The notes beneath the pieces are model-generated. The model was given only the letters and a program-made list of their open reading frames with translations. It had not been told where the DNA came from and searched no databases. A stretch of DNA of 64,000 nucleotides from Opitutus sp. Its GTDB lineage: Bacteria; Verrucomicrobiota; Verrucomicrobiia; Opitutales; Opitutaceae. How positions within the stretch are numbered: the first letter of the stretch is position 1; every line of letters starts with the position of its first letter. Positions 18,867 through 28,874 of this stretch are shown here, piece after piece. The position numbers and the translations under genes were made by a program. Location of the stretch: contig SIBG01000001.1 in the NCBI GenBank assembly GCA_009695305.1, positions 1 through 64,000 of the forward strand, in the 5' to 3' direction.

Positions 18867-18890
18867 CAGACGTCGGACAGTCGACGTCTG
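18867..18890. repeat. 9-bp palindrome between moaA end and small ORF
   Basis: CAGACGTCG pairs perfectly with CGACGTCTG across a 6-base loop. It lies 25 bases past the moaA stop and about 50 bases before the small hypothetical gene start, so it may be a terminator for moaA or an operator for the small gene. Confidence 0.4.
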
Positions 18891-18914
18891 CCACAAAAGT
18901 CGACCAACGCCGTC

Positions 18915-19931
18915 CTATCCCCCGATATAACTCATCTCCACCTTCGCCCGCGCTTCACCCGCCGCGAGCAGGCCTGCCCGCTCGTCGCTGTAGCGGTCGA
19001 GCCGACCGCCCCAGACCCGGGCGAGGAAATTTTCCAGGCCCGCGGCATCGGCGCCCGAGCGCAGGCAACCGAGCACGTCCCAGCCGAGCGACGCAAAGAG
19101 GCAGGTGTAGAGTTTGCCGTCCGCGGAAAGCCGCGCGCGGTGACAGTCGCGGCAGAACGGCTCCGTGACCGAGCTGATCAGTCCGATCTCGCCGCGGCCG
19201 TCGCGGTAGCGATAACGTGCGGCGACTTCTCCCCGATACGCTGGCCCCGCCGCTTCGAGCGGCCAGACTGCGCCGATCCGCTCAACAAGTTCTCGCGCCG
19301 GCACCACGCCATCGACCGACCAGTGATTCGTGTTGCCCACGTCCATGAACTCGATGAACCGCAATGAATGCCCGCGAGCGCGGAAATATTCGCAGAGCGT
19401 TAGCACCTCGCCGTCGTTCACCCCGCGCTGCACCACGCAGTTGATCTTGATCGGAAACCCCAGTGCCGCCGCCGCGTCGATCCCGCGGAGCACACGGGTG
19501 ACGCTGAACCCCAAGCCGTTGAGTTTTCCCGCCGTCGTATCGTCGAGCGAGTCGACCGACACGTTGAGCCGGTCGAGCCCGGCGGCGCGCAGCGCGGGTG
19601 CGAGTTTTTCGAGCAGCCAGCCATTGGTCGTCAGCGCGACTTCGGGCACGCCGACCTCCTGCTTCAGCGCGCGGATCAACTCGGGCACGTCGGCCCGCAG
19701 CAGGGGTTCACCACCGGTCAGTCGGACCTTCTCCACCCCGAGCGCGCGGAACGCGCGGACGATGCGCGTGAGTTCGCCAAGCGTCATGAGCTGGGGGTCG
19801 CGCAGAAACGCGTAGCCCGCGCCAAACACTTCCTTTGGCATGCAATAGGGGCAGCGGAAATTGCAGCGATCCGTCACGGAAATGCGCAGGTCGCGCAGCG
19901 GGCGGTTGAACTGGTCGTGAAGTTCGCTCAT
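18915..19931 (-). CDS. moaA: GTP 3',8-cyclase (molybdenum cofactor biosynthesis)
   Basis: A 338-residue radical-SAM enzyme that starts molybdopterin synthesis by rearranging GTP. The SAM cluster motif is CNFRCPYC. Further blocks are KVRLTGGEPLLRADVPELI and FIEFMDVGNTNHW. The C-terminal second 4Fe-4S cluster cysteines appear in FCRDCHRARLSADGKLYTC, and the protein ends in the conserved Gly-Gly. The start at ATG 19931 (MSELHDQFNRPLRDLRISVT) gives normal length; the much longer open frame upstream is antisense to moeA. It diverges from moeA across about 50 bases, which must hold both promoters. Confidence 0.95.
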   Translation of the reverse strand: MSELHDQFNRPLRDLRISVTDRCNFRCPYCMPKEVFGAGYAFLRDPQLMTLGELTRIVRAFRALGVEKVRLTGGEPLLRADVPELIRALKQEVGVPEVALTTNGWLLEKLAPALRAAGLDRLNVSVDSLDDTTAGKLNGLGFSVTRVLRGIDAAAALGFPIKINCVVQRGVNDGEVLTLCEYFRARGHSLRFIEFMDVGNTNHWSVDGVVPARELVERIGAVWPLEAAGPAYRGEVAARYRYRDGRGEIGLISSVTEPFCRDCHRARLSADGKLYTCLFASLGWDVLGCLRSGADAAGLENFLARVWGGRLDRYSDERAGLLAAGEARAKVEMSYIGG

Positions 19932-19982
19932 CGATGGGTCCGGAACAAAGCACAATCCCGCCCAAAAACAAAGCCCACCCCG

Positions 19983-21191
19983 ATGCTTACACCCGCCGAG
20001 GCCGAAAAACTCATCCTCGCCCACCTCTCCCCGTTCCGGCGCGAGGACTGTCCGCTCACTAACGCCCACGGCCGAACCCTCTGCACCAACCTCTGCGCCG
20101 ACCGTGATTTGCCGCCATTCGACCGTGTGATGCTGGACGGCTACGCACTGCGGGCCGCGTCGCTCGCGGTCGGCGGCAGGAAATTTCGCGTCGAGGGCAC
20201 GCAGGCGGCGGGGATGAGACCGTTCAAACTGGGCGCAGCGGCGGATGCTTGTCTCGAAATCATGACGGGGGCCGTGCTGCCCGAGGGTGCGGACTGCATT
20301 GTGCCCTACGAGGAAACGGCGCGGGATGGCGCCATCGTAACCGTGGCTGACTCGGTGCCCAGCTTCACCGTGGGCCACGCGATCCACCGGCGTGGCAGCG
20401 ATCATCGCGCGGGCGAGGTGCTGGTGTCCGTCGGCACGAAGCTCACTGGCCGCGAAATCGCCGTCGCCGCCGCCTGCGGCTGTGCCACTCTGACGGTGAG
20501 TCAGTTGCCCAAGATCGCGGTCATCGCCACCGGCGACGAACTTGTCGAGGTCGAGGCCAGCGTCGCTCCGCATCAAATCCGCCGCAGCAACGATCATGCG
20601 CTGCGCGCCGCGCTCGCGCTGGCGGGCTGGCCCCAGGTCGAGCGCTTTCACTTGCGCGATGTCCGCCATGAAATCGAACACCAGCTTTGGCACATCATCG
20701 CGGAATTTGAAGTCGTGCTCATCACCGGCGGCGTCTCGCAGGGCAAGTTCGACTACCTGCCCGCCGAACTCGACCGGCAGGGGGTGAAAAAGATTTTCCA
20801 AGGCGTGGCGCAGCGACCGGGCAAGCCGTTTTGGTTCGGGGTGAGCACCCGTGGCACGCCCGTTTTCGCGCTGCCGGGCAATCCGGTCTCAGCCTACACC
20901 TGCCTGCACCGTTACGTGCTGCCCGCGCTGGCGCACGCGAGTGGCCTTTCGCCCGTCGCACCGCGCCCAGTGGCGCTCGCGGTCCCGGTGACGTTCAAGC
21001 CGAAGCTCGCTTATTTGGTTCCGGTGAAGCTTACCAGCGGCCCGCGCGCCGAGCTGCTCGCGCTGCCGGATCCGACCAATACCTCGGGCGATTTCACCGG
21101 CCTCGTCGGCACCGATGGCTTCGTCGAGCTACCGGCGGAGCAGGTGGAGTTTCCCGCTGGCACGCTCGCGGCGTTTTGGCCGTGGACTTGA
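19983..21191 (+). CDS. moeA: Molybdopterin molybdenumtransferase
   Basis: A 402-residue enzyme that inserts molybdate into adenylylated molybdopterin. Domain blocks include LPPFDRVMLDGYALRA, EIMTGAVLPEGADCIVPYEE, the MoCF-binding ITGGVSQGKFDYLP, and GTPVFALPGNPVSAYTC. The C-terminal beta-barrel is present (DPTNTSGDFTGLVGTDGF). The start is ATG at 19983, which begins LTPAEAEKLIL, though the frame is open slightly upstream into moaA. It is divergent from moaA and is followed by a toxin-antitoxin pair and moaCDE. Confidence 0.92.
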   Translation: MLTPAEAEKLILAHLSPFRREDCPLTNAHGRTLCTNLCADRDLPPFDRVMLDGYALRAASLAVGGRKFRVEGTQAAGMRPFKLGAAADACLEIMTGAVLPEGADCIVPYEETARDGAIVTVADSVPSFTVGHAIHRRGSDHRAGEVLVSVGTKLTGREIAVAAACGCATLTVSQLPKIAVIATGDELVEVEASVAPHQIRRSNDHALRAALALAGWPQVERFHLRDVRHEIEHQLWHIIAEFEVVLITGGVSQGKFDYLPAELDRQGVKKIFQGVAQRPGKPFWFGVSTRGTPVFALPGNPVSAYTCLHRYVLPALAHASGLSPVAPRPVALAVPVTFKPKLAYLVPVKLTSGPRAELLALPDPTNTSGDFTGLVGTDGFVELPAEQVEFPAGTLAAFWPWT

Positions 21192-21200
21192 CTTGCGTCA

Positions 21201-21226
21201 ATTGTGCCACATTTATTGTGCCACAT
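21201..21226 (+). promoter_or_regulatory. Tandem 12-bp direct repeat at antitoxin start, candidate operator
   Basis: ATTGTGCCACAT occurs at 21201-21212 and again at 21215-21226, separated by TT. The second copy runs into the antitoxin start codon at 21225. Such a paired site fits autoregulation by the Phd-type antitoxin or its toxin complex, though binding is inferred. Confidence 0.55.
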
Positions 21227-21476
21227 GAAAACCGCCACGATTCGCCAGGTGAAATATGATCTCCGTGGTGTGCTCGCGCTAGTCGAGGCCGGTGACAGCG
21301 TCGAAATCACCCGCCACGGCGAGCCGGTGGCCACGCTCTCGCCTCCCCGCAAGACGCGCCGCCGCCGTGCGGGCTTGCCGGATTTCGCTGCCAGGTTGAA
21401 GGAGGATTTCCCTGCGGGCCCGCTGCCCGGCCCGACGTTCGCCGAATTGATCCGCGCCGATCGCGACCGTTATTGA
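21225..21476 (+). CDS. Phd/YefM-type antitoxin
   Basis: An 83-residue antitoxin that should bind the adjacent PIN toxin and repress its own operon. The N-terminal Phd fold reads TIRQVKYDLRGVLALVEAGD, then VEITRHGEPVATLSP. The basic tract KTRRRRAG is followed by a C-terminal toxin-binding tail. The ATG at 21225 is inside the second operator-like repeat. The stop overlaps the toxin start as TTGA. Confidence 0.85.
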   Translation: MKTATIRQVKYDLRGVLALVEAGDSVEITRHGEPVATLSPPRKTRRRRAGLPDFAARLKEDFPAGPLPGPTFAELIRADRDRY

Positions 21477-21913
21477 GCGCCTACGCCGACACCTCCTTTC
21501 TGCTCGCGCTCTACGCTCGCGAAGCCCACTCCGCGAAGGCGGCCGCATGGTTGACCGCGCGGACGCGGATTCGCTCGCTACCGCTCACGCCATTTGGCCG
21601 ACTGGAACTGGACAATGCCGTCTACGGGAAAATCTTTCGCGGCGAGCTGGAGGCCGGCCAGGCCCAGCGCCTCTTTGCCCGCGTGGGCCACGACCTGAGC
21701 GAAGGCGTGCTGGTTCACTTCTCCCCGGGCACGGCCGCGCATTACCGGGAAGCGCGTCGACTGGCCGAGTTGCACACGGCCCGCCTCGGGTGTCGCACAC
21801 TCGACATCCTGCATGTGGCGGCCGCCGTGTGCGCCGGCGCCCGCGACTTCCTTACGCTTGATCCACGGCAAGGTGCCCTGGCGCGGGCGGCGGGATTGCG
21901 TCTTGCGCCCTGA
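21473..21913 (+). CDS. VapC-like PIN-domain toxin
   Basis: A 146-residue predicted Mg-dependent ribonuclease. The PIN acidic residues are visible: Asp in SAYADTSFLLALY, Glu and Asp in RLELDNAVYG, Asp in CRTLDILHVAA, and Asp in FLTLDPRQG. It starts at TTG 21473 overlapping the antitoxin stop TGA, so its translation depends on the antitoxin, the standard arrangement for keeping toxin in check. The pair lies between moeA and moaC, where it could stabilise the molybdopterin locus or be a passenger. Confidence 0.87.
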   Translation: MSAYADTSFLLALYAREAHSAKAAAWLTARTRIRSLPLTPFGRLELDNAVYGKIFRGELEAGQAQRLFARVGHDLSEGVLVHFSPGTAAHYREARRLAELHTARLGCRTLDILHVAAAVCAGARDFLTLDPRQGALARAAGLRLAP

Positions 21914-21932
21914 TGGGTTTGCCTCGACGTCC

Positions 21933-22409
21933 ATGTTTTCCCATCTCGATGTGCAGAACCGGCCGGCGATGGTCAACGTCGGCGACAAGCCCGTGACCAG
22001 GCGCACCGCGCACGCGGTCGCAATCGTTTCGTTCCCGCCCGAACTCGCGGCCCTGCTCCAGGGCGGTGAAATCACGACGAAGAAAGGTCCGATCTTTCAC
22101 GCCGCCGTCCTCGCCGGCGTGATGGGCGCGAAAAAAACCAGCGAACTCATCCCGCTGTGCCATCCGCTCGCGCTCGACGACTGCCAGATCGAAATCAAAC
22201 CTGATGCCGCCCGCGCCGAAATCGCGATCCACTGCCGCGTGCAAACACAAGCGAAGACCGGCGTCGAAATGGAGGCGCTGACCGGCGCGTCGATCGCGGC
22301 GCTCACGCTCTACGACATGGCCAAGGCGGTCTCGCAAGGGATCGTCATCCGGGAGGTGCGGTTGCTCGAAAAAACCGGCGGCAAGAGAGACTACCATGCG
22401 ACCCCGTGA
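21933..22409 (+). CDS. moaC: Cyclic pyranopterin monophosphate synthase
   Basis: A 158-residue enzyme converting the MoaA product to cPMP. The family signature is intact: FSHLDVQNRPAMVNVGDKPV at the N-terminus, KKTSELIPLCHPL and VEMEALTGASIAALTLYDM in the centre, with the catalytic lysine region near KAVSQGIVI. Start ATG at 21933 gives the normal length. It begins 19 bases after the PIN toxin and overlaps the moaD region. Confidence 0.95.
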   Translation: MFSHLDVQNRPAMVNVGDKPVTRRTAHAVAIVSFPPELAALLQGGEITTKKGPIFHAAVLAGVMGAKKTSELIPLCHPLALDDCQIEIKPDAARAEIAIHCRVQTQAKTGVEMEALTGASIAALTLYDMAKAVSQGIVIREVRLLEKTGGKRDYHATP

Positions 22410-22413
22410 TCCG

Positions 22414-22656
22414 ATGAAGACCGTGTCCGTGCAATACTTCGCTATCCTGCGCGAGCAACGCGGGCTCACCGAGGAGAAAGTTTCGACCACGGCCGCTACC
22501 CTCGCCGCGCTTTACGACGAACTCCGCGCGCGCCACGGCTTCACGTTGCCCGGCGACCGGGTGCGTGCCGCGGTAAATGACGAGTTCGTTGCCGCCACTG
22601 CGCCGCTGAGCGATGGTGTCCGCGTGGTTTTCATACCGCCCGTGGCGGGCGGCTGA
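22414..22656 (+). CDS. moaD: Molybdopterin synthase small subunit (sulfur carrier)
   Basis: An 80-residue ubiquitin-like sulfur carrier ending in the required Gly-Gly, here PPVAGG. The start is ATG at 22414 (MKTVSVQYFAILREQRGL), placed 4 bases after the moaC stop. An upstream ATG at 22396 inside moaC would add six residues (MRPRDP) and has a better ribosome site, AAGAGAG. It works with MoaE, encoded just downstream. Confidence 0.9.
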   Translation: MKTVSVQYFAILREQRGLTEEKVSTTAATLAALYDELRARHGFTLPGDRVRAAVNDEFVAATAPLSDGVRVVFIPPVAGG

Positions 22657-22661
22657 CCGTC

Positions 22662-23114
22662 ATGTTTCGCCTCGCCGCCGAGCCGCTCGATCCGGCCGCA
22701 TTGCAACGGGCGTTGTCCGATGTGCGGGCCGGGGCGTGCGTGACGTTCGAGGGCTGGGTGCGCAATCGTAACGAGGGCCAACCGGTGACAGCGTTGGAAT
22801 ACGAAGCCTACGCGCCCCTCGCGGAAAAGGAGGGCGCCCGCATCCTCGCTGAGGCACAGGAAAAATTTGCGCTAATCGGCTCGGCCTGCGTTCACCGCAC
22901 GGGCCAGCTGGGGCTCGGCGAGTTGGCGGTGTGGGTGGGAGTGACCGCGGAGCACCGCGGTGCGGCGTTCGACGCGTGCCGCTACATCATCGACGAGGCG
23001 AAGGCGCGGGTGCCGATTTGGAAGAAGGAGCATTATTCAAGCGGCGCAACCGCGTGGATCAATTGTGCGACGCGGGGCGGAGAGGTGGGAGACGCCGCCC
23101 AGCCGCCGGCATAA
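22662..23114 (+). CDS. moaE: Molybdopterin synthase catalytic subunit
   Basis: A 150-residue subunit that transfers sulfur from MoaD thiocarboxylate to cPMP. Conserved pieces are CVTFEGWVRNRNEG, VTALEYEAYAPLAEKEG, VHRTGQLGLGELAVWVGVTA and the catalytic-lysine region VPIWKKEHYSSG. It follows moaD by 5 bases. It lacks any fusion; length is normal. No moaB or mog is in the cluster. Confidence 0.94.
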   Translation: MFRLAAEPLDPAALQRALSDVRAGACVTFEGWVRNRNEGQPVTALEYEAYAPLAEKEGARILAEAQEKFALIGSACVHRTGQLGLGELAVWVGVTAEHRGAAFDACRYIIDEAKARVPIWKKEHYSSGATAWINCATRGGEVGDAAQPPA

Positions 23115-23185
23115 AAAAATGCCAAATTCCCGCCATGACGGGTTTCACCTCGTGTCTTTTCAGCGTTATGACATCGTTGGTGATT

Positions 23186-23518
23186 ATGAAATTTCTCGCG
23201 GTCGCGGCTCCGCCGGCCACCACACTCGACAAGTTGAAGGCGATTCCGCTGGATTTCTGGCTGCGCTTTGGCCTCGCGGTGCTGGGGGTGATCGCGTTGG
23301 TGTTTTTTCTGCGGAAGATCGCGAAGATGAACAAAGTGGTGTTGGCCGTTATGGTCGCGGGGTCGGTGACGTTTGTCGGGCTCAACTGGGTCTATGAGCG
23401 TGAAGAGCCCCTGTGGGCGACGCCGGCCGTGAGTTTTCTCGCCGGTTTTTTCCCTAGCAAGGGTCCGCACGCCAAGCCGGTGGCCGCACCGCCGGCCGTG
23501 CCCGCCAAGAAGCGCTAA
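23186..23518 (+). CDS. Small hypothetical membrane protein
   Basis: About 110 residues from ATG 23186 (MKFLAVAAPPATTLDKLKAI), with two likely membrane helices, FWLRFGLAVLGVIALVFFL and VVLAVMVAGSVTFVGLNWV, and a Pro/Ala/Lys-rich C-terminal tail. In-frame ATGs at 23135 and 23168 are alternatives and no ribosome site decides between them. Family not recognised. It lies between moaE and gnd on the same strand. Confidence 0.6.
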   Translation: MKFLAVAAPPATTLDKLKAIPLDFWLRFGLAVLGVIALVFFLRKIAKMNKVVLAVMVAGSVTFVGLNWVYEREEPLWATPAVSFLAGFFPSKGPHAKPVAAPPAVPAKKR

Positions 23519-23606
23519 TGCGGCTCAGTTGGGCGTGAGGTTTCTGTGTCACCGAGAAAAACAGGATGGTTTTCGCGACAATTAGGGGTAGAAGGGTCCC
23601 TCGATC

Positions 23607-25112
<1,506 letters not shown>

Positions 25113-25213
25113 TTTAGCGTCGAGGGAAAAGCCTGTCGGTTCGGGAATAACTCCGGTTGGCACCTGCAACGCGGCTTTGACGGCGGGGGACTGGCCGTTA
25201 CGCTGATTGCACC

Positions 25214-26260
25214 ATGACCCCCATCGATCGCGAACTTGAGGCCGAGGCTGAGCGCCTCCTCCGCGCGCTCATGCACGTCGAATGCGATCCGCGTGGCCGC
25301 AAGTGGAACTACGAAACCTGCCGCGCCATCGCGCCGCTCACGCTCGAGATCAACCGGCTGAAAAAAGAGAAAGACGCCATCATCTTGACGCACTCCTACG
25401 TCGAGCCGGAGATCATCTACGGCGTCGGCGATTTCAAGGGCGACTCCTATTACCTCAGTCTCATGGCGAAGCAGGCGCGCGCGAAGATCATCGTGTTTGC
25501 CGGCGTCGTCTTCATGGCCGAGACGGCGAAAATTCTTTCGCCGGACGCCACGGTCATCGTGCCCGATCGCGGCTCCGGCTGCTCGCTCGCCGACTCCATC
25601 GACGGCGACGGCGTGCGAAAACTCAAAGCGCTCTACCCCGACGCGACGGTCGTTTGCTACATCAACAGCACGGCCGACGTTAAGGCCGAGAGCGATGTGT
25701 GCGTCACCTCGGGCAACGTCTACGACATCGTCGCTCACCTGCCGGCAGCGCGCGTTCTCTTTGTGCCCGACCGGCTCATGGCGGACAATGTCCGCAGCGA
25801 GCTGAAGCGCCGCGGTGTGGCCAAGGAAATAATTTCTTCCGACGGCACGTGTCTGGTGCACGACGAATTCACCGCGGAGCAGGTCGTCGCCGCGCGCGCG
25901 CAGTTTCCCGGGCTCAAGGTGGTCGCCCACCCCGAGTGCACCGCGGAGGTCGCGGCGCTCGCGGACTTCGTTGGCAGCACCGGTGCGATGATGAAATATG
26001 TGAAGACGACGAACGCGCCCTATTTTCTCATGCTGACCGAGTGCGGGCTCGTCGGTCGGCTCGAGGTGGAGGCGCCCGAGAAGAACTTCATCGGCGGTTG
26101 CCGCCTTTGTCCCTACATGAAACTCAACTCGCTCGAAAAAGTGCGCGACGCCCTCGCGGCCCCGCGGTCCGATCAAATCGTGACGCTCGACGAAAATCTC
26201 CGCCGGCGCGCCGCGCACTGCATCGAAAAGATGTTTGAGCTGACGCCCACCGCAACGTAG
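25214..26260 (+). CDS. nadA: Quinolinate synthase
   Basis: A 348-residue 4Fe-4S enzyme that condenses iminoaspartate with dihydroxyacetone phosphate to quinolinate. Cluster ligand regions are GSGCSLADSI, HPECTAEVAALADFVGSTGA and FIGGCRLCPYMKLNSLE. The N-terminal ILTHSYVEPEIIYGVGDFKG is typical. The stop codon TAG forms part of the GTAG that begins the following palindromic repeat. It is first of a nadA-nadC-nadB set covering the whole pathway from aspartate to nicotinate mononucleotide. Confidence 0.95.
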   Translation: MTPIDRELEAEAERLLRALMHVECDPRGRKWNYETCRAIAPLTLEINRLKKEKDAIILTHSYVEPEIIYGVGDFKGDSYYLSLMAKQARAKIIVFAGVVFMAETAKILSPDATVIVPDRGSGCSLADSIDGDGVRKLKALYPDATVVCYINSTADVKAESDVCVTSGNVYDIVAHLPAARVLFVPDRLMADNVRSELKRRGVAKEIISSDGTCLVHDEFTAEQVVAARAQFPGLKVVAHPECTAEVAALADFVGSTGAMMKYVKTTNAPYFLMLTECGLVGRLEVEAPEKNFIGGCRLCPYMKLNSLEKVRDALAAPRSDQIVTLDENLRRRAAHCIEKMFELTPTAT

Positions 26261-26310
26261 GGCGCGTGGCTTGCACGCGCCGCGGCGTCAGCAAGACTGA
26301 CGCTCTGCCC
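26257..26310. repeat. REP-like palindromic pair between nadA and nadC
   Basis: A first unit starts with GTAG and forms a perfect 8-base stem (GGCGCGTG / CACGCGCC, loop GCTTG). A second unit in the opposite orientation forms GCGTCAG / CTGACGC with loop TCTTG. The layout matches the other BIME-like pairs in the window. Confidence 0.7.
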
Positions 26311-26315
26311 CACCC

Positions 26316-27167
26316 ATGAATATCACCCCCCGCACCGACCTCCTGATCGACCTCGCGCTAGACGAAGACGCGGGGCTGGGCGACGTCACGAGCCGCGCCA
26401 TCTTCCCGCCAAGGCATACCTCGCGTGCGTTCATCGAGGCCGGCCACGAACTTGTCGTTTGTGGGCTGGAGGTCGCCGCCCGCGTTTTCGCCCGCGTCGA
26501 TCCGGCGCTCAAGGTCACGTTTACCGCCCGTGACGGTGATCGAGTGAAAAAAGGGGCGGCGGTGCTCCGTGTCGCCGGCCCGACCGCCTCGTTGCTGACG
26601 GCTGAACGCACGGCCCTCAATTTTATCCAGCGGCTGTCGGGCATCGCCACCCTCACGCGGAGATTCTCCGTCGCGGCCGCCGGCACGGGGACGCGCATCG
26701 CCGACACGCGCAAGACCACGCCTGGCTATCGCGCGCTCGAAAAATATGCCGTGCGCTGTGGTGGTTGCTTCAACCACCGCTCCTCACTGGGCGAGCACGT
26801 GCTGATCAAGGATAACCACATCGCCGCCGCAGGCTCGCTCACGAAAGCCGTGAAACTCTGTCGCGCGGCGGCGGCGCATTCCGCGAAGATCGAAGTTGAG
26901 GCCAAGACCCTCGCTGAGGTCCGCGAAGCCATCCGCGCCGCGGCCGAGGTCATTCTGCTCGACAACATGACGCCGCAACAGATTCGCGCCGCCGTCGCGC
27001 TCATCGCCGGTGCCGCCCTAGTCGAAGTGTCCGGCGGCGTGCGCTTCGAGACGCTGCGCGACTTCGCGCTGCCCGGCGTGGATGTGATCAGCGTTGGCGC
27101 ACTCACCCACTCCGCCCCGGCGGCAGACTTGAGCCTGACGATATTGCCGGCGCGCCGCTCAAAGTGA
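26316..27167 (+). CDS. nadC: Nicotinate-nucleotide pyrophosphorylase (carboxylating)
   Basis: A 283-residue enzyme turning quinolinate and PRPP into nicotinate mononucleotide. Signatures: LDEDAGLGDVTSRAIF, the phosphoribosyl region ADTRKTTPGYRALEKYAVRC, GGCFNHRSSLGEHVLIKDNH, EVEAKTLAEVREAI, and EVSGGVRFETLRDFALPGVD. Stop overlaps nadB start as GTGA. A palindromic repeat separates it from nadA, so it may need its own ribosome loading. Confidence 0.95.
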   Translation: MNITPRTDLLIDLALDEDAGLGDVTSRAIFPPRHTSRAFIEAGHELVVCGLEVAARVFARVDPALKVTFTARDGDRVKKGAAVLRVAGPTASLLTAERTALNFIQRLSGIATLTRRFSVAAAGTGTRIADTRKTTPGYRALEKYAVRCGGCFNHRSSLGEHVLIKDNHIAAAGSLTKAVKLCRAAAAHSAKIEVEAKTLAEVREAIRAAAEVILLDNMTPQQIRAAVALIAGAALVEVSGGVRFETLRDFALPGVDVISVGALTHSAPAADLSLTILPARRSK

Positions 27168-28720
27168 AAATCCTCCACACCGACTGCCTCGTGATCGGCG
27201 CGGGTCTCGCCGGCTCGGCGTATGCGCTGCATGCGGCGAAGGCCGGACTTGCCGTGGAGTTGCTTTCGCTCGAAGGCCCCCTCGTCGCCAACAGCGATTG
27301 GGCCCAGGGCGGCATCATTTACGACACGGCACCGGATTTCGCGCAACTCACGCGCGACATCGTCGCGGCCAGCGACGGCACGTCGAATCCTGCGGCGGTC
27401 GAGCAACTCGTCCGGGAAGGTCCGGCGGCGGTGAAAGAGCTGCTCCTTGACGAGCTGGGCATCGCTTTCGACCGCGACGCGACTGGCGGGCTGGAGTTTA
27501 CCCGCGAGGGCGGGCACAGCGCGCGCCGCATCATTCACACGAAAGATACCACGGGGCATTCCATTCTCCAGACCGTCGCGCAGCGGGTCGATGCCACGCC
27601 GGGGCTCACGCGCCGCGCCGGCTGGGTCGCGGTCGATCTGCTCACCCTTTCGCATAGCAGCGAGAACATTGGCGACCACTACGCGCCGCTTACCTGCTTC
27701 GGTGCCTACGTGCTCAATACCGCGAGTGGCGAGGTCCACGCGGTCGTGGCGAAGAAGACCGTGCTGGCCACGGGCGGACTCGGGCAGATTTTCCTGCACT
27801 CGACCAACCAACCCGGCAGCGTCGGCCACGGGGTGGCGATGGCCTACCGCGTCGGCGCGCGCCTCATCGATCTGGAATACGTCCAGTTCCACCCGACCGT
27901 CTTCTTCAAGAAGAACGCGCCTCGCTTTCTCGTGACCGAAGCACTGCGCGGCGAAGGTGCCGTGCTCGTCAACGCCCGGGGCGGGCGGTTCATGGACCAG
28001 CTGGACCCGCGCGGCTCGCTCGCGCCGCGTGACATCGTCGCCCGCTCCATCCACCTGGAACTCGCCGCGAGCGGCGAGGCTTGCGCCTACCTGGATCTGG
28101 CGGCGATGAAGCCGGAGTTCATCCGCGATCGCTTTCCGACCATCGTGGCGCGCTGCGCCGAACACGGCGTCGATATTACGCGTGAGCCGATTCCCATCGT
28201 GCCGGCGGCCCATTTTTCATGCGGTGGCGTGCACGCTGATCTGGCGGGGCGCACGAACGTCCGGCACTTAAACGCCGTCGGCGAGACCGGCTGCACCGGC
28301 CTGCACGGAGCCAACCGGCTCGCCAGCACGTCGCTGCTCGAATGTCTCACGAGCGCGAAGTTCACCGCGCGGTCTGATGCGGCGGAGATCGCGGGCGGCA
28401 AATTTCACCTGCCGGAACCGCGGGCGTGGTTCGGCCCGGAGCGGGAGGCCGATGCGACGCTGATCCGTCAGGATTTACATCTGCTCCAGAGCACGATGTG
28501 GAACTACGCCGGCATCGTGCGCTCGCCGAAGCGACTCACGCGGGCACGGCGCATCTTGCTGGAGCTGCGTGAGGAGATTCAGAGTTTCTACCGCGGCTGC
28601 CGCGTCACCCGCGAACTCGTCGAGCTGCGCAACGCCGCGCAGACCGCGCTCCTTGTCGTCCACGCGGCGTCGCTCAATCCACGGAGCAAGGGCTGCCACT
28701 TCGTGGTTGAGGAGGAGTGA
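27164..28720 (+). CDS. nadB: L-aspartate oxidase
   Basis: A 518-residue FAD enzyme that supplies iminoaspartate to NadA. The dinucleotide-binding site reads IGAGLAGSAYALHAAKAG, followed by VANSDWAQGGIIYDTAP, substrate residues in FTREGGHSARRIIHTKDTTG, HPTVFF and MDPRGSLAPRDIVARSI-like QLDPRGSLAPRDIVARSIHL. A C-terminal helical region carries RSPKRLTRARRILLELREEI. The GTG start at 27164 overlaps the nadC stop. Downstream are palindromic repeats and then the convergent nuo operon. Confidence 0.95.
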   Translation: MKILHTDCLVIGAGLAGSAYALHAAKAGLAVELLSLEGPLVANSDWAQGGIIYDTAPDFAQLTRDIVAASDGTSNPAAVEQLVREGPAAVKELLLDELGIAFDRDATGGLEFTREGGHSARRIIHTKDTTGHSILQTVAQRVDATPGLTRRAGWVAVDLLTLSHSSENIGDHYAPLTCFGAYVLNTASGEVHAVVAKKTVLATGGLGQIFLHSTNQPGSVGHGVAMAYRVGARLIDLEYVQFHPTVFFKKNAPRFLVTEALRGEGAVLVNARGGRFMDQLDPRGSLAPRDIVARSIHLELAASGEACAYLDLAAMKPEFIRDRFPTIVARCAEHGVDITREPIPIVPAAHFSCGGVHADLAGRTNVRHLNAVGETGCTGLHGANRLASTSLLECLTSAKFTARSDAAEIAGGKFHLPEPRAWFGPEREADATLIRQDLHLLQSTMWNYAGIVRSPKRLTRARRILLELREEIQSFYRGCRVTRELVELRNAAQTALLVVHAASLNPRSKGCHFVVEEE

Positions 28721-28724
28721 GTGC

Positions 28725-28841
28725 GGCACGGCGACAAGCGCCGGCCCTACCGGCGGATGCCAATGCCCCGCGAGAGTTTGACGATGCATCGTAGGCAGCC
28801 TGCTTGCAGGCGCTCAGAGCGTCCGCAAGCGGACGGCCTAC
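28725..28841. repeat. Three REP-like palindromes between nadB and nuoN
   Basis: Units lie at 28725-28750 (reverse orientation, ending CTAC), 28791-28813 (begins GTAGGC, stem GCCTGC / GCAGGC with TT loop) and 28819-28841 (reverse, stem GTCCGC / GCGGAC). The last two form a head-to-head pair. They sit where nadB and nuoN converge and could act as bidirectional transcript ends. Confidence 0.7.
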
Positions 28842-28874
28842 CAAAAGCCAAATCTCTCGGCCGTTTATTGTGAT

